This document shows positions 7,865 to 14,470 of a DNA stretch of 64,000 nt, in pieces. Origin of the DNA: Neisseria sp. DTU_2020_1000833_1_SI_GRL_NUU_006. GTDB taxonomy: Bacteria; Pseudomonadota; Gammaproteobacteria; Burkholderiales; Neisseriaceae. Under the pieces are notes generated by a model. The model was given only the letters and a program-made list of their open reading frames with translations, did not search any database and was not told where the DNA came from. The stretch covers positions 2,170,001 to 2,234,000 of the forward strand of contig CP135593.1 of NCBI GenBank assembly GCA_032388755.1, written 5' to 3'. The position numbers and the translations under genes are program-made. The stretch's first letter is position 1. The number at the start of each line of letters is the position of its first letter.

Positions 7865-7951
7865 CGTAGCGTAGGCTTCGCCCACGACCTTTTCCCCAAA
7901 CATCCGAATCCAATCATATCCGTTTATTCCGTGGGTAGAACCCACGCTACG
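7865..7951. repeat. family A MITE-like element, full 87 bp copy
   Basis: It starts CGTAGCGTAGGC, has the core CATCCGAATCCAATCATATC, and ends with CCCACGCTACG. It has the same length and core as the copy at 8094-8180, 143 bp away in the same orientation. Confidence 0.7.
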
Positions 7952-7954
7952 GGC

Positions 7955-8072
7955 GGCTGGCTCTCCCGTCTGGCGGGAGAAGGTAGGTTCTACGGCTTGC
8001 ACGAATTTGATTTTACCTAAACACACAAAACCACCCCCATCCTAACCTTCCCCCGCCAGACGGGGGAAGGAA
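7955..8072. repeat. CTCCCG-hairpin repeats
   Basis: CTCTCCCGTCTGGCGGGAGA (7959 onward) and CCTTCCCCCGCCAGACGGGG (8045 onward) are short palindromes. They are of the same kind as those at 33728, 34250 and 34395. There is no coding content. Confidence 0.5.
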
Positions 8073-8093
8073 CAAATTGCCGTTGCAGCAAAT

Positions 8094-8180
8094 CGTAGCG
8101 TGGGCTTCGCCCACGATCTACCGTCCGAATATCCGAATCCAATCCTCCCTGTTCATTCCATGGGTAGAAACTACGCTACG
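8094..8180. repeat. family A MITE-like element, full 87 bp copy
   Basis: It starts CGTAGCGTGGGC, has the core ATCCGAATCCAATCC and CTGTTCATTCC, and ends ACTACGCTACG. The arms are inverted repeats of one another. The 611 bp gap 7656-8266 consists almost wholly of such repeats, and no gene is seen in it. Confidence 0.7.
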
Positions 8181-8266
8181 AGCAGCTGAATTTTTGATAC
8201 AACATCATCCGCCGTCATTCCCGCCCCCGCCTACGCGAGGACAGGCTACGGCGGGAATCCATCGGC

Positions 8267-8953
8267 TTATGCGGCAACCAAAATGCCTTGTTCCAGCCAG
8301 TCCGACCATTTTTGCGTTAAGGCATCCTGCCAGCCGTTTTCAGACGACATGAACTCTGCCAGCATGGTTTGCAGGCCGTTCAGGGAAGCGGGCGTGTCTG
8401 CCAGCGTTTCCAGCAATAATGCGTCGAAATCGTCAAGGGTTTGGTACATCACATCGTCTTCACTGTCTCGCCACACCAAAACGGCGGTTTCCGCCGCCTG
8501 CAATTCATCGGTAACGTCATACTGATAACGGCGCACAAAGGCGGTGGGAGAAAGGGTGTACGCCAAATCGTCTGAATCGGCGGGCGAGGCTTGGCTGTCG
8601 GTTTGGGCGACTTCGGCGAGCAGTTGGGTGTGTTCGAAGTCCATCAGTGCCAAGAGGTCGTCTGAAAGCGGCAGGCTTTGGCAGTATTGGAGGAACTCTC
8701 CGGCAATTTCTTGAAAATAAGGGGTTTGGGCGCGCGCGTCTCGGATGAAGCCTTCTTTCAGACGACTCCATTCTCCGTTGTCGAGATATTGCGGCGTTTC
8801 GGTGTAACAGCGGTCAATGAAGCTGTGGATATTGTTGCGTATCAGGCGGATATAAACGTTCAGGCGCTCTTGCGGCAAGCCGTCGGCGGCTTCGCCCTCG
8901 CGTATGGCTTGGGCGAAACAGTGTTGGTATTGGGCGGAGGTTTCAGGCTGCAC
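8267..8953 (-). CDS. hvfC: HvfC/BufC: DUF2063 partner of the peptide-modifying enzyme
   Basis: The roughly 228-residue protein belongs to the DUF2063 family (putative DNA-binding domain, as in the structurally solved gonococcal homologue). The N-terminal helical part contains QYQHCFAQAIR and ERLNVYIRLIRNNIHSFID, followed by a second domain ending SDWLEQGILVAA. In Haemophilus the HvfB-HvfC pair installs the copper-binding modification on the HvfA peptide; HvfC acts as the recognition/partner subunit. I place the start at GTG 8953, because AAGGA lies 8 nt upstream on this strand and the family N-terminus begins there. The frame is open further upstream but inside hvfB. It overlaps the end of hvfB by 11 bp, which indicates translational coupling. 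Confidence 0.88.
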   Translation of the reverse strand: MQPETSAQYQHCFAQAIREGEAADGLPQERLNVYIRLIRNNIHSFIDRCYTETPQYLDNGEWSRLKEGFIRDARAQTPYFQEIAGEFLQYCQSLPLSDDLLALMDFEHTQLLAEVAQTDSQASPADSDDLAYTLSPTAFVRRYQYDVTDELQAAETAVLVWRDSEDDVMYQTLDDFDALLLETLADTPASLNGLQTMLAEFMSSENGWQDALTQKWSDWLEQGILVAA

Positions 8954-9785
8954 GGCGATATTCCTTTCCGGCACGCGTTTGATAGTCGGCGATTTTGGCG
9001 ACTTCGGCTTCGAGTTCGGCAAAAGGCGGGAAATTGAAATCGCGTTCCAACAGAGTGGGCGGGATGGTCGGCAGCTTGGTGTAGGTGAGTTCAAGTAAGT
9101 CCCAAACGGTCGGTAAAACCGCCGCCCCGTGGGTATCAATCAATAATTCGGGCGTTTCAACATCGTGTCCGGCGATGTGGATGTAACACACGCGCCCTGC
9201 GTCAACGTTTTCTAAAAAAGCCTCTGGCGACAACAGTCCGTGATTGACGGCGTTGACGTAGATATTGTTCACATCGAGATGAATGCCGCAGTCGGCTTCG
9301 CGTGCAACGGCATTGAGGAACTCGACTTCGTTCATCTCGGCAAGCGGGGAATGCAGGTAGTAGGAAGTGTTTTCTACGGCGATGCGGCAGCCCAATCGGT
9401 CTTGCACTTCGCGGATACGCCGCGCGGTATGCCGCACCATTTCTTCAGTGAAGGGCAGCGGCAACAGGTCGTAGAGATGACCGCCGTCGTGGCAGTAGCT
9501 CAAATGGTCGGAGAAAAACGTGCAATCGTAACGGCGCATCATTTCTTTGATTCCGTCTATCAAGGCGGTATCCAGCGGGGCTTGTCCGCCCAGCGACATG
9601 GATAATCCGTGCAACGCCAATGGCAGCCGTTCCGCCACGCGGTCAAACTGTTTGCGCGCCCTACCGCCCATTTTCAGCCAGTTTTCGGGTGCGGCTTCGA
9701 TAAAGCGTATCGGGCTGTCGTCTGAAAGCGAGAGGAAGTCTTCCGCCAAGTCGCGGCGGTAGCCTAAGCCTGCGTGTTGAATCAT
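8943..9785 (-). CDS. hvfB: HvfB/BufB: DUF692 multi-iron peptide-modifying enzyme
   Basis: The 280-residue protein is of the DUF692 (UPF0276, MbnB/TglH-like) TIM-barrel family. Candidate metal ligands are visible in family motifs: LALHGLS (H59), FSDHLSYCHDGGH (H94, H99), IAVENTSY (E138), HLDVNNIYVNAVNHG (D171, H182), HIAGHD (H203, H207, D208) and IDTHG (D217, H219). Characterised relatives use two or three irons and oxygen to convert Cys residues of a precursor peptide into oxazolone/thioamide or thiooxazole groups. With HvfC it forms the modifying complex for HvfA, encoded just upstream. GGAGC precedes the ATG. A strong hairpin (9851-9884) lies between hvfA and this gene and may set the substrate-to-enzyme ratio. 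Confidence 0.93.
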   Translation of the reverse strand: MIQHAGLGYRRDLAEDFLSLSDDSPIRFIEAAPENWLKMGGRARKQFDRVAERLPLALHGLSMSLGGQAPLDTALIDGIKEMMRRYDCTFFSDHLSYCHDGGHLYDLLPLPFTEEMVRHTARRIREVQDRLGCRIAVENTSYYLHSPLAEMNEVEFLNAVAREADCGIHLDVNNIYVNAVNHGLLSPEAFLENVDAGRVCYIHIAGHDVETPELLIDTHGAAVLPTVWDLLELTYTKLPTIPPTLLERDFNFPPFAELEAEVAKIADYQTRAGKEYRRAA

Positions 9786-9850
9786 GATGTTGCTCCGTTT
9801 TGGATGGTATTCCGACGGTTTTGGTAGGAAATTGCTGTCAAAATCATATA

Positions 9851-9884
9851 AAAAGCCGCATTTGTCAATAAAATGCGGCTTTTT
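9851..9884 (-). terminator. Hairpin between hvfA and hvfB (terminator/attenuator)
   Basis: AAAAGCCGCATTT (9851-9863) is the inverse complement of AAATGCGGCTTTT (9871-9883), giving a 13 bp stem with a 7 nt loop. On the minus strand it ends in a T-run. It begins right after the hvfA stop. With hvfBC having no obvious promoter of their own, it probably lets only part of transcription continue. Confidence 0.85.
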
Positions 9885-9892
9885 GTTCTAAA

Positions 9893-10204
9893 TTATTTAG
9901 AACCGCATTTGCCTTCGCCGCATTTGCCTTCAACTGCTTTAGCTTTGGCTTTTGCTGCTTTGGCGTTTTTAGCGGGGGTTTTTTTCACGGTTGAACCGCA
10001 TTTACCCTCGCCACATTTGCCTTCGCCTGCTTTAGGAGCAGCGGCACCGCATGAACCTTCAGCAGCTTTAACCGCACCGCAAGAGCCTTGGGCAGATTTT
10101 TGAACGCCTGCTTTGCTGCTTACCGGTTTGTCAGCGGCAACAACGCCGGCAGCCAAAGACAAAGACAAAGCACCTGCAAGGGCAGCGGCTACATTTTTTT
10201 TCAT
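9893..10204 (-). CDS. hvfA: HvfA-like secreted RiPP precursor with EGKCG motifs
   Basis: The 103-residue protein has a Sec signal peptide (MKKNVAAALAGALSLSL, cleavage probably after VVAA) and a low-complexity Ala/Lys/Gly mature region. It has six cysteines, each in a Gly-flanked pentapeptide: QGSCG (39-43), EGSCG (49-53), EGKCG at 61-65, 66-70, 92-96 and 97-101. The EGKCG motif is the site that HvfB/HvfC modify in Haemophilus HvfA, giving a periplasmic copper-binding product. By family knowledge this is therefore a copper-sequestering ribosomally made peptide. AAGGA precedes the ATG. It is the second gene of the hvfDABC set and is followed by a hairpin. The two Ser-containing motifs may be modified poorly or not at all. 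Confidence 0.9.
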   Translation of the reverse strand: MKKNVAAALAGALSLSLAAGVVAADKPVSSKAGVQKSAQGSCGAVKAAEGSCGAAAPKAGEGKCGEGKCGSTVKKTPAKNAKAAKAKAKAVEGKCGEGKCGSK

Positions 10205-10285
10205 ATTGATTTCCTTTTCAAAGTATCAAGTTAAACAGATTAAGAATTTGAGTTGGCGCGTTTAAAGTCCGCTCCACGACCTTTT

Positions 10286-10741
10286 TTATTGATTTCCGAC
10301 GCGGCATTTCGGGCAAAACCGTTTTTTCAACAGCGCATCCATCGATAAACAGCCCGCGCCTTGAAGCAGAATCGGGATTAAAACCACGATATAAATCAAA
10401 GCCATTTTATAGCCGTTGTCGCAAACATTATAACCCGCACCAGCATGGACTGCCGCCCATGCTACCCCCGTTACAATGATCAATCCCAAGGCAGACAGGC
10501 GGGTTGCCAATCCTAAAAGCAGCAAAACCGGAAAAACCAGCTCCGCCCACATCGCCAAGTTCCAATTCACGCTGTCGGGCAGCAAATTGAACGGAAAGGG
10601 GAATTGGTCATTGATTTCGGCAAACCAGTTTTCGCCGCTCCATTTCTGCATACCCGATTCCCAAAATTCGTAAGCGGCAAAAAGGCGCAAAGCCAATAAA
10701 CCTAAAGCCGATTGCCACGGGGCTGTGATATTCGTTTTCAT
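10286..10741 (-). CDS. hvfD: DoxX-family membrane protein (HvfD/BufD)
   Basis: The 151-residue DoxX protein has four hydrophobic segments (LGLLALRLFAAYEFWESGMQKW, then MWAELVFPVLLLLGLATRL, LGLIIVTGVAWAAVHAG and MALIYIVVLIPILLQG, each quoted only in part of its helix). It ends in a soluble tail with a CPKC motif (KRFCPKCRVGNQ). DoxX proteins accompany hvfABC/bufABC loci. Their role is not settled but is thought to support redox or metal handling at the inner membrane. The C-terminal CxxC could bind metal or take part in thiol exchange. It is the first gene of the operon, 81 bp before hvfA, behind a candidate ECF promoter (10776-10802). Confidence 0.85.
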   Translation of the reverse strand: MKTNITAPWQSALGLLALRLFAAYEFWESGMQKWSGENWFAEINDQFPFPFNLLPDSVNWNLAMWAELVFPVLLLLGLATRLSALGLIIVTGVAWAAVHAGAGYNVCDNGYKMALIYIVVLIPILLQGAGCLSMDALLKKRFCPKCRVGNQ

Positions 10742-10775
10742 GATAACCGTTTCATAAAATCATTTCATGCCCGAT

Positions 10776-10802
10776 TAGACGCGGCAGTCTGAAAATGCTT
10801 AC
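10776..10802 (-). promoter_or_regulatory. candidate ECF-sigma promoter of hvfDABC
   Basis: On the minus strand GTAAGC (10802-10797) is followed by 15 bp and CGTCTA (10781-10776). This GTAA...CGTC pattern resembles promoters of extracytoplasmic-function sigma factors, not sigma-70. Transcription would begin some 25-30 nt before the hvfD ATG at 10741. In meningococci and gonococci the orthologous genes belong to a sigma-E operon, which supports the reading. No rpoE or anti-sigma gene is next to it here. Confidence 0.5.
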
Positions 10803-10857
10803 AAGCGAATTGAAAAAATTTTGTTTGTTATTGTTTTATATAGATATTAATGTTCAG

Positions 10858-10902
10858 AAGGTCGTCTGAAAACAGTTTTTCAAGTTTTCAGACGACCTTT
10901 TT
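10858..10902 (-). terminator. inverted DUS terminator after rsgA
   Basis: GAAGGTCGTCTGAAAAC pairs with GTTTTCAGACGACCTTTTTT across about 12 nt. It lies just beyond the 3' end of the minus-strand rsgA. Confidence 0.75.
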
Positions 10903-10929
10903 TAGTTTACCAAGACCAACCGCTTCTCC

Positions 10930-11796
10930 CTATCTCAACAACTCATCCGTTATCCGTTGCAAAAATTCGATGCGTTCGGGTTTGGCTTCGCCTGCTTCTG
11001 CGGCGGCTTTGACGGCGCAGCCGGGTTCGGCGCGGTGGGTGCAGTTGTGGAAGCGGCATTGCCCGACGAGGTGGCGCAGGTCGGGGAAGTATTGCAGCAG
11101 GTCGGCGGCTTGGAGGTGGTGCAGGCCGAATTCTTGCAAACCGGGGGAGTCGATTAATTGGGTTGCTTCGTTTAAATCGTAAAGCTGGGCGTGGGTGGTG
11201 GTGTGTTTGCCGGAGTCGAGCGCGGTGGAGATGTCGCCGGTGCGGGCGGTTTGGTTGCCCAAGAGGGCGTTGGTCAGGGTGGATTTGCCCATGCCGCTTT
11301 GTCCGAGCAGGATGTTGGTATGCCCTTGCAGGACGGGGCGCAGGATGTCGGCGTTTTCCAGCGCGCGGGTTTCGATGACGGGATAACCGAGCGTTTCGTA
11401 GAATTTGAGTTTTTCGCGCCAGAGGGCGGTTTCGGGCAGATCGGCTTTGTTCAGGACGATGACGGCTTGGATGCCCGCGGCTTCGGCGGCTAGGAGGGCG
11501 CGTTGCAGCAGGGCTTCGCTGGGCGAGGGAACGGCGGCGGTAACGATAAGGAGCTGGCTGACGTTGGCGGCGATGAGCTTGGTTTTCCAAGCGTCTTGGC
11601 GGTAGAGCAGGCTTTCGCGCGGCAGGTAGTCTTCGATGACGGCTTGTTCAGCGTTGACGGTTTGGATATGCACGCGGTCGCCGCAGGCGAAGTCCACCCG
11701 CTTTTTGCGCGTGCTGGCTTCGTAGGTTTTGCCGTCGGGCGTGCGCACGATGTAGCGGCGGCCGTAGCTGGTGATGATTTGAGCGGTATCGGTCAT
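10930..11796 (-). CDS. rsgA: Ribosome small subunit-dependent GTPase A
   Basis: The 288-residue protein has the RsgA/YjeQ layout. An N-terminal OB-fold (about 1-75, ACGDRVHI) comes first, then a circularly permuted GTPase in which NKADLP (G4) precedes the P-loop GQSGMGKST (G1) and DSPGLQEF (G3). A C-terminal zinc finger follows (CRFHNCTHRAEPGCAV with the CxnCxHxnC ligands). RsgA binds the 30S subunit and promotes release of maturation factors late in 16S assembly. All motifs are intact. The gene is monocistronic, with 213 bp upstream that contains only a Correia-end fragment and a DUS. Confidence 0.96.
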   Translation of the reverse strand: MTDTAQIITSYGRRYIVRTPDGKTYEASTRKKRVDFACGDRVHIQTVNAEQAVIEDYLPRESLLYRQDAWKTKLIAANVSQLLIVTAAVPSPSEALLQRALLAAEAAGIQAVIVLNKADLPETALWREKLKFYETLGYPVIETRALENADILRPVLQGHTNILLGQSGMGKSTLTNALLGNQTARTGDISTALDSGKHTTTHAQLYDLNEATQLIDSPGLQEFGLHHLQAADLLQYFPDLRHLVGQCRFHNCTHRAEPGCAVKAAAEAGEAKPERIEFLQRITDELLR

Positions 11797-11910
11797 GAAC
11801 GGTTGGGTCGGGTGGAGTGGATAAAGGGAATATTCGCAGCGGCGTAGCTGCCTTGCGGCGAAGAGAAAAGGTATTGTACCGAAATAGGCAGGGGTCGTCT
11901 GAAACGATTC

Positions 11911-11955
11911 TATAGTGGATTAACTTTAAACCGATACGGCGTTGCCGCTTGTCTT
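11911..11955. repeat. Correia element end fragment
   Basis: TATAGTGGATTAACTTTAAA followed by CCGATACGGCGTTGCC resembles the right end of the complete Correia elements at 22102 and 56486 in inverse orientation. It then diverges, so it is a relic or solo end. Confidence 0.5.
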
Positions 11956-12009
11956 GATTTCAACGCAACCCGCGAGATTCGGAAGGTTTTCAGACGACCT
12001 CTCAGCCCA

Positions 12010-12738
12010 TCACAATCCGAGCGACCACGCGTTGACGCCTTCGGAAAAATCTTCCAAACGGTTTTCGTAGTGCGCGAAGATTTCTTCGATGATTTCGTCT
12101 TCGCCGTCAATCAGTCGGATTAAATCCATATCAGCTTCCGAAATCAGCCCGCGCCCGAGCAGCTCTTTGCGTATCCAGTCCAACAAGCCCGACCAGAAAT
12201 CCTTACCCACCAAGATAATCGGGCGGTCGGGTGTTTTGCCCGTCTGCACCAGCGTCAGGCTTTCAAACAGTTCGTCCAGCGTGCCGAAGCCGCCGGGCAT
12301 GACAACATACGCGACCGCGTGTTTCACAAACATCACTTTACGCGGGAAGAAATGTTGGAACTTGATGGACAAATCCTGATACGGATTGGCTTTTTGTTCG
12401 TGCGGCAACACGATATTCAGCCCGACCGCCGGGCTTGCGCCCGCAAACGCACCCTTGTTCGCCGCTTCCATAATCCCCGGCCCACCGCCCGAAATGACGG
12501 AAAAACCGGCATCCGAGAGCTTGCGCGCCAGCCGCAGCGTAAATTCGTAGTCGGGATGGTTTTCCGGCGTGCGCGCGCTGCCGTAAATGCTGACCGCAGG
12601 CTGAATCGCCCGCAGCTCCTCGCCCGCTTCGACAAATTCCGAAATAATCTTCAAAACATGATACGACTCCCGCGCCTGAATCTCGCGGCGCGCCTCATCG
12701 GGCAACATAGGCTTGGGCAGTTTTTTGAGCAGGCTCAC
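12010..12738 (-). CDS. LOG-family (TIGR00730) nucleotide-sugar hydrolase-like protein
   Basis: The about 242-residue Rossmann-type protein carries the lysine-decarboxylase-like/LOG signature: SGGGPGIMEAANKGA and, further on, MPGGFGTLDELFE (PGGxGTxxE). Relatives release cytokinin-like bases from nucleoside 5'-monophosphates or act as nucleotide 5'-monophosphate nucleosidases; the bacterial substrate is usually unknown. I start at GTG 12738, preceded by AAGGA with six-base spacing. The longer open frame begins with residues translated from a DUS (FQTTP). It is divergent from truC, with a 205 bp gap. Confidence 0.85.
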   Translation of the reverse strand: MSLLKKLPKPMLPDEARREIQARESYHVLKIISEFVEAGEELRAIQPAVSIYGSARTPENHPDYEFTLRLARKLSDAGFSVISGGGPGIMEAANKGAFAGASPAVGLNIVLPHEQKANPYQDLSIKFQHFFPRKVMFVKHAVAYVVMPGGFGTLDELFESLTLVQTGKTPDRPIILVGKDFWSGLLDWIRKELLGRGLISEADMDLIRLIDGEDEIIEEIFAHYENRLEDFSEGVNAWSLGL

Positions 12739-12943
12739 GGTTTTTCCTTCATCTTGTTGAATCTCCACATTGTAACCGACAGAACCCGGGGTCGTCTGAA
12801 AACGCAAGCAGGAATGACGGCAAATGTTCCTTATTTGAACCGAATCGTGCGTTTCAGCCCGTCAACCCGCACGAAAGAGACAAGATTGCCGTTGCAGCCG
12901 CGCCGCTTGCGTTACAATTCCCCATTTCCACCCATATCCTGCC

Positions 12944-13651
12944 ATGCTCGACATCCTCTACCGCGACAGCCGCACCATCGCCGTCAATAAACCCGCCGGA
13001 ATGCTCGTACACCGAAGCTGGCTCGACCGCCACGAAACACAATTCGTCATGCAGACCCTGCGCGACCAAATCGGACAACACGTCTATCCCGCCCACCGCC
13101 TCGACCGCCCTACATCCGGCGTCCTCCTGTTTGCCCTCGACCCCGAAGCCGCCCGCCTGCTGACGCAGCAGTTCGAACAAAAAAACACACGCAAAACCTA
13201 CTGGGCAATCGTGCGCGGATATTTGCCCGACGACGGACTCATCGACTACCCCCTCAAATATCAGCCCGACAAAATCGCCGAATCCCAAACCGAAGCCACC
13301 CTCCAAGAAGCCCAAACCCAATACCGCTGCCTTGCGCGCACCGAATTGCCCTTCCAATCCGCCGCCCGCTACCCGACCTCACGCTACTCGTGGGCAGAAT
13401 TCATCCCGAACACAGGCCGCAAACACCAACTCCGCCGCCACATGAAACACATCTTCCACCCCATCGTCGGCGACACCAACTACGGCGACCTGCGCCAAAA
13501 CCACGCCACCGCCGTCCACCTCGGTCCCACCCGCCTCATGCTCCACGCCCGAAGCCTGTCGTTCCAAAGCATCGAAAACGGCGAAACCCTGACCGTCTGC
13601 GCCGATACCGACGAGAGCTGGCGGATTTGGCTGAATACGTTTGAGGCGTAA
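12944..13651 (+). CDS. truC: tRNA pseudouridine synthase C (RluA family)
   Basis: The 235-residue protein has the RluA-family catalytic motif HRLDRPTSGVLLFALD (catalytic Asp). The N-terminus is DILYRDSRTIAVNKPAGMLVH and the later motif is FIPNTGRKHQLRRH. The short length without an S4 domain and the exact HRLDRPTSG wording fit TruC, which makes pseudouridine 65 in tRNAs. The alternative is another RluA-group rRNA enzyme. The start at 12944 matches the family N-terminus, with no strong Shine-Dalgarno. It is monocistronic. Confidence 0.85.
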   Translation: MLDILYRDSRTIAVNKPAGMLVHRSWLDRHETQFVMQTLRDQIGQHVYPAHRLDRPTSGVLLFALDPEAARLLTQQFEQKNTRKTYWAIVRGYLPDDGLIDYPLKYQPDKIAESQTEATLQEAQTQYRCLARTELPFQSAARYPTSRYSWAEFIPNTGRKHQLRRHMKHIFHPIVGDTNYGDLRQNHATAVHLGPTRLMLHARSLSFQSIENGETLTVCADTDESWRIWLNTFEA

Positions 13652-13753
13652 GCGAAAAGTCGCGTCAACAGGCGGGCTGGTGATTCTACAAAGCCGGACA
13701 CGGTTTTCAGACGACCTTTATTCATCAAAACACGCTTTGAGATAACCGAACCC

Positions 13754-13777
13754 CGTAGCGTGGGCTTTGCCCGCGGG
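13754..13777. repeat. family A arm
   Basis: CGTAGCGTGGGCTTTGCCCG resembles the family A left arm. Following sequence is unrelated to the core, so only the arm remains. Confidence 0.5.
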
Positions 13778-13831
13778 ATTTGCCGTCCGTCAGTTTGAAT
13801 CGGGTGTGTGTACTTGTATTTATTTTGTGGG

Positions 13832-14028
13832 TATAGCTGAATTACTTTATTTTCGGTATGCAACTTACCGGTCGTCGTCATTCCCGCGCAGGTGGGAATC
13901 CATTTTTGAAATTCAGAAACTGTTTTTCAAATCAAGGCTTCTCAGATTTTACGATGGATTCCCGCCTGTGCGGGAATGACGGGATTTGATGATATGCTGT
14001 ATTTAAAGTTAATTATGCTTGCTATATA
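13832..14028. repeat. ~200 bp dispersed repeat enclosing a dRS3 pair
   Basis: The stretch runs from ACTTTATTTTCGGTATGC through the dRS3 pair (13876-13981: ATTCCCGCGCAGG ... GCGGGAATGACG) to GATTTAAAGTTAA-like sequence and GCTATA. It is closely matched at 49640-49838. It is non-coding. The gap 13652-14470 holds only repeats of several families and no gene. Confidence 0.65.
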
Positions 14029-14100
14029 ACCCGCGCTACGTTTGTTTTGAGGGTGTCTTATCTATTTACTGCTCTGATTAAGAAGTGGGATTTAAGATTG

Positions 14101-14146
14101 AAAAAAGTCGTCTGAAAACTTTGGTTTCCCAGTTTTCAGACGACCT
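14101..14146. repeat. inverted DUS pair
   Basis: AAAGTCGTCTGAAAACTTTG and TTTTCAGACGACCTCG face each other. No gene end is close, so it may be an orphan uptake/terminator unit. Confidence 0.55.
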
Positions 14147-14182
14147 CGATGAATCAAAACACGCTGTGGATAAGCCGAACCC

Positions 14183-14204
14183 CGTAGCATGGGCTTTGCC
14201 CGCT
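14183..14204. repeat. family A arm
   Basis: CGTAGCATGGGCTTTGCCCG is followed by unrelated sequence. It is a third isolated arm in this gap. Confidence 0.45.
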
Positions 14205-14293
14205 GAATATAGTCAATTCAAATCAGCAATGTCCTCGCGTAGGCGGGGGCGGGAATGACGGCTGGTGGCGGGTTCCGTATCAAAAACTAAGCC

Positions 14294-14378
14294 CGTAGCG
14301 TGGGTTTTACCCACGAATGAATAGAAATGATTGGACTCAGATATCAAGGCTGAAAGTCGTGGACAAAGCCCACGATAC
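14294..14378. repeat. family A element in reverse orientation
   Basis: It starts CGTAGCGTGGGTTTTACCC. The core GAATGAATAGAAATGATTGG is the reverse complement of the core seen at 7865 and 8094, and it ends with AAAGCCCACGATAC. The reversed core shows that the element occurs in both orientations. Confidence 0.65.
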
Positions 14379-14390
14379 TCTTAATTTGAC

Positions 14391-14438
14391 GAAAGGTCGT
14401 CTGAAAACCCTGAATCTTGGTTTTCAGACGACCTTTTG
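14391..14438 (-). terminator. inverted DUS terminator after purB
   Basis: GAAAGGTCGTCTGAAAACC pairs with GGTTTTCAGACGACCTTTT. It ends about 33 bp beyond the purB stop on the minus strand. Confidence 0.8.
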
Positions 14439-14470
14439 TTTCAACTCAATCTCAAATCATCAAGGCTGCA

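Noticed and set aside
13652..14470. CRISPR array in the repeat-rich gap
   Set aside because: The repeats belong to several unrelated families (DUS, dRS3, family A), are irregularly spaced and occur in both orientations. No cas gene is present.
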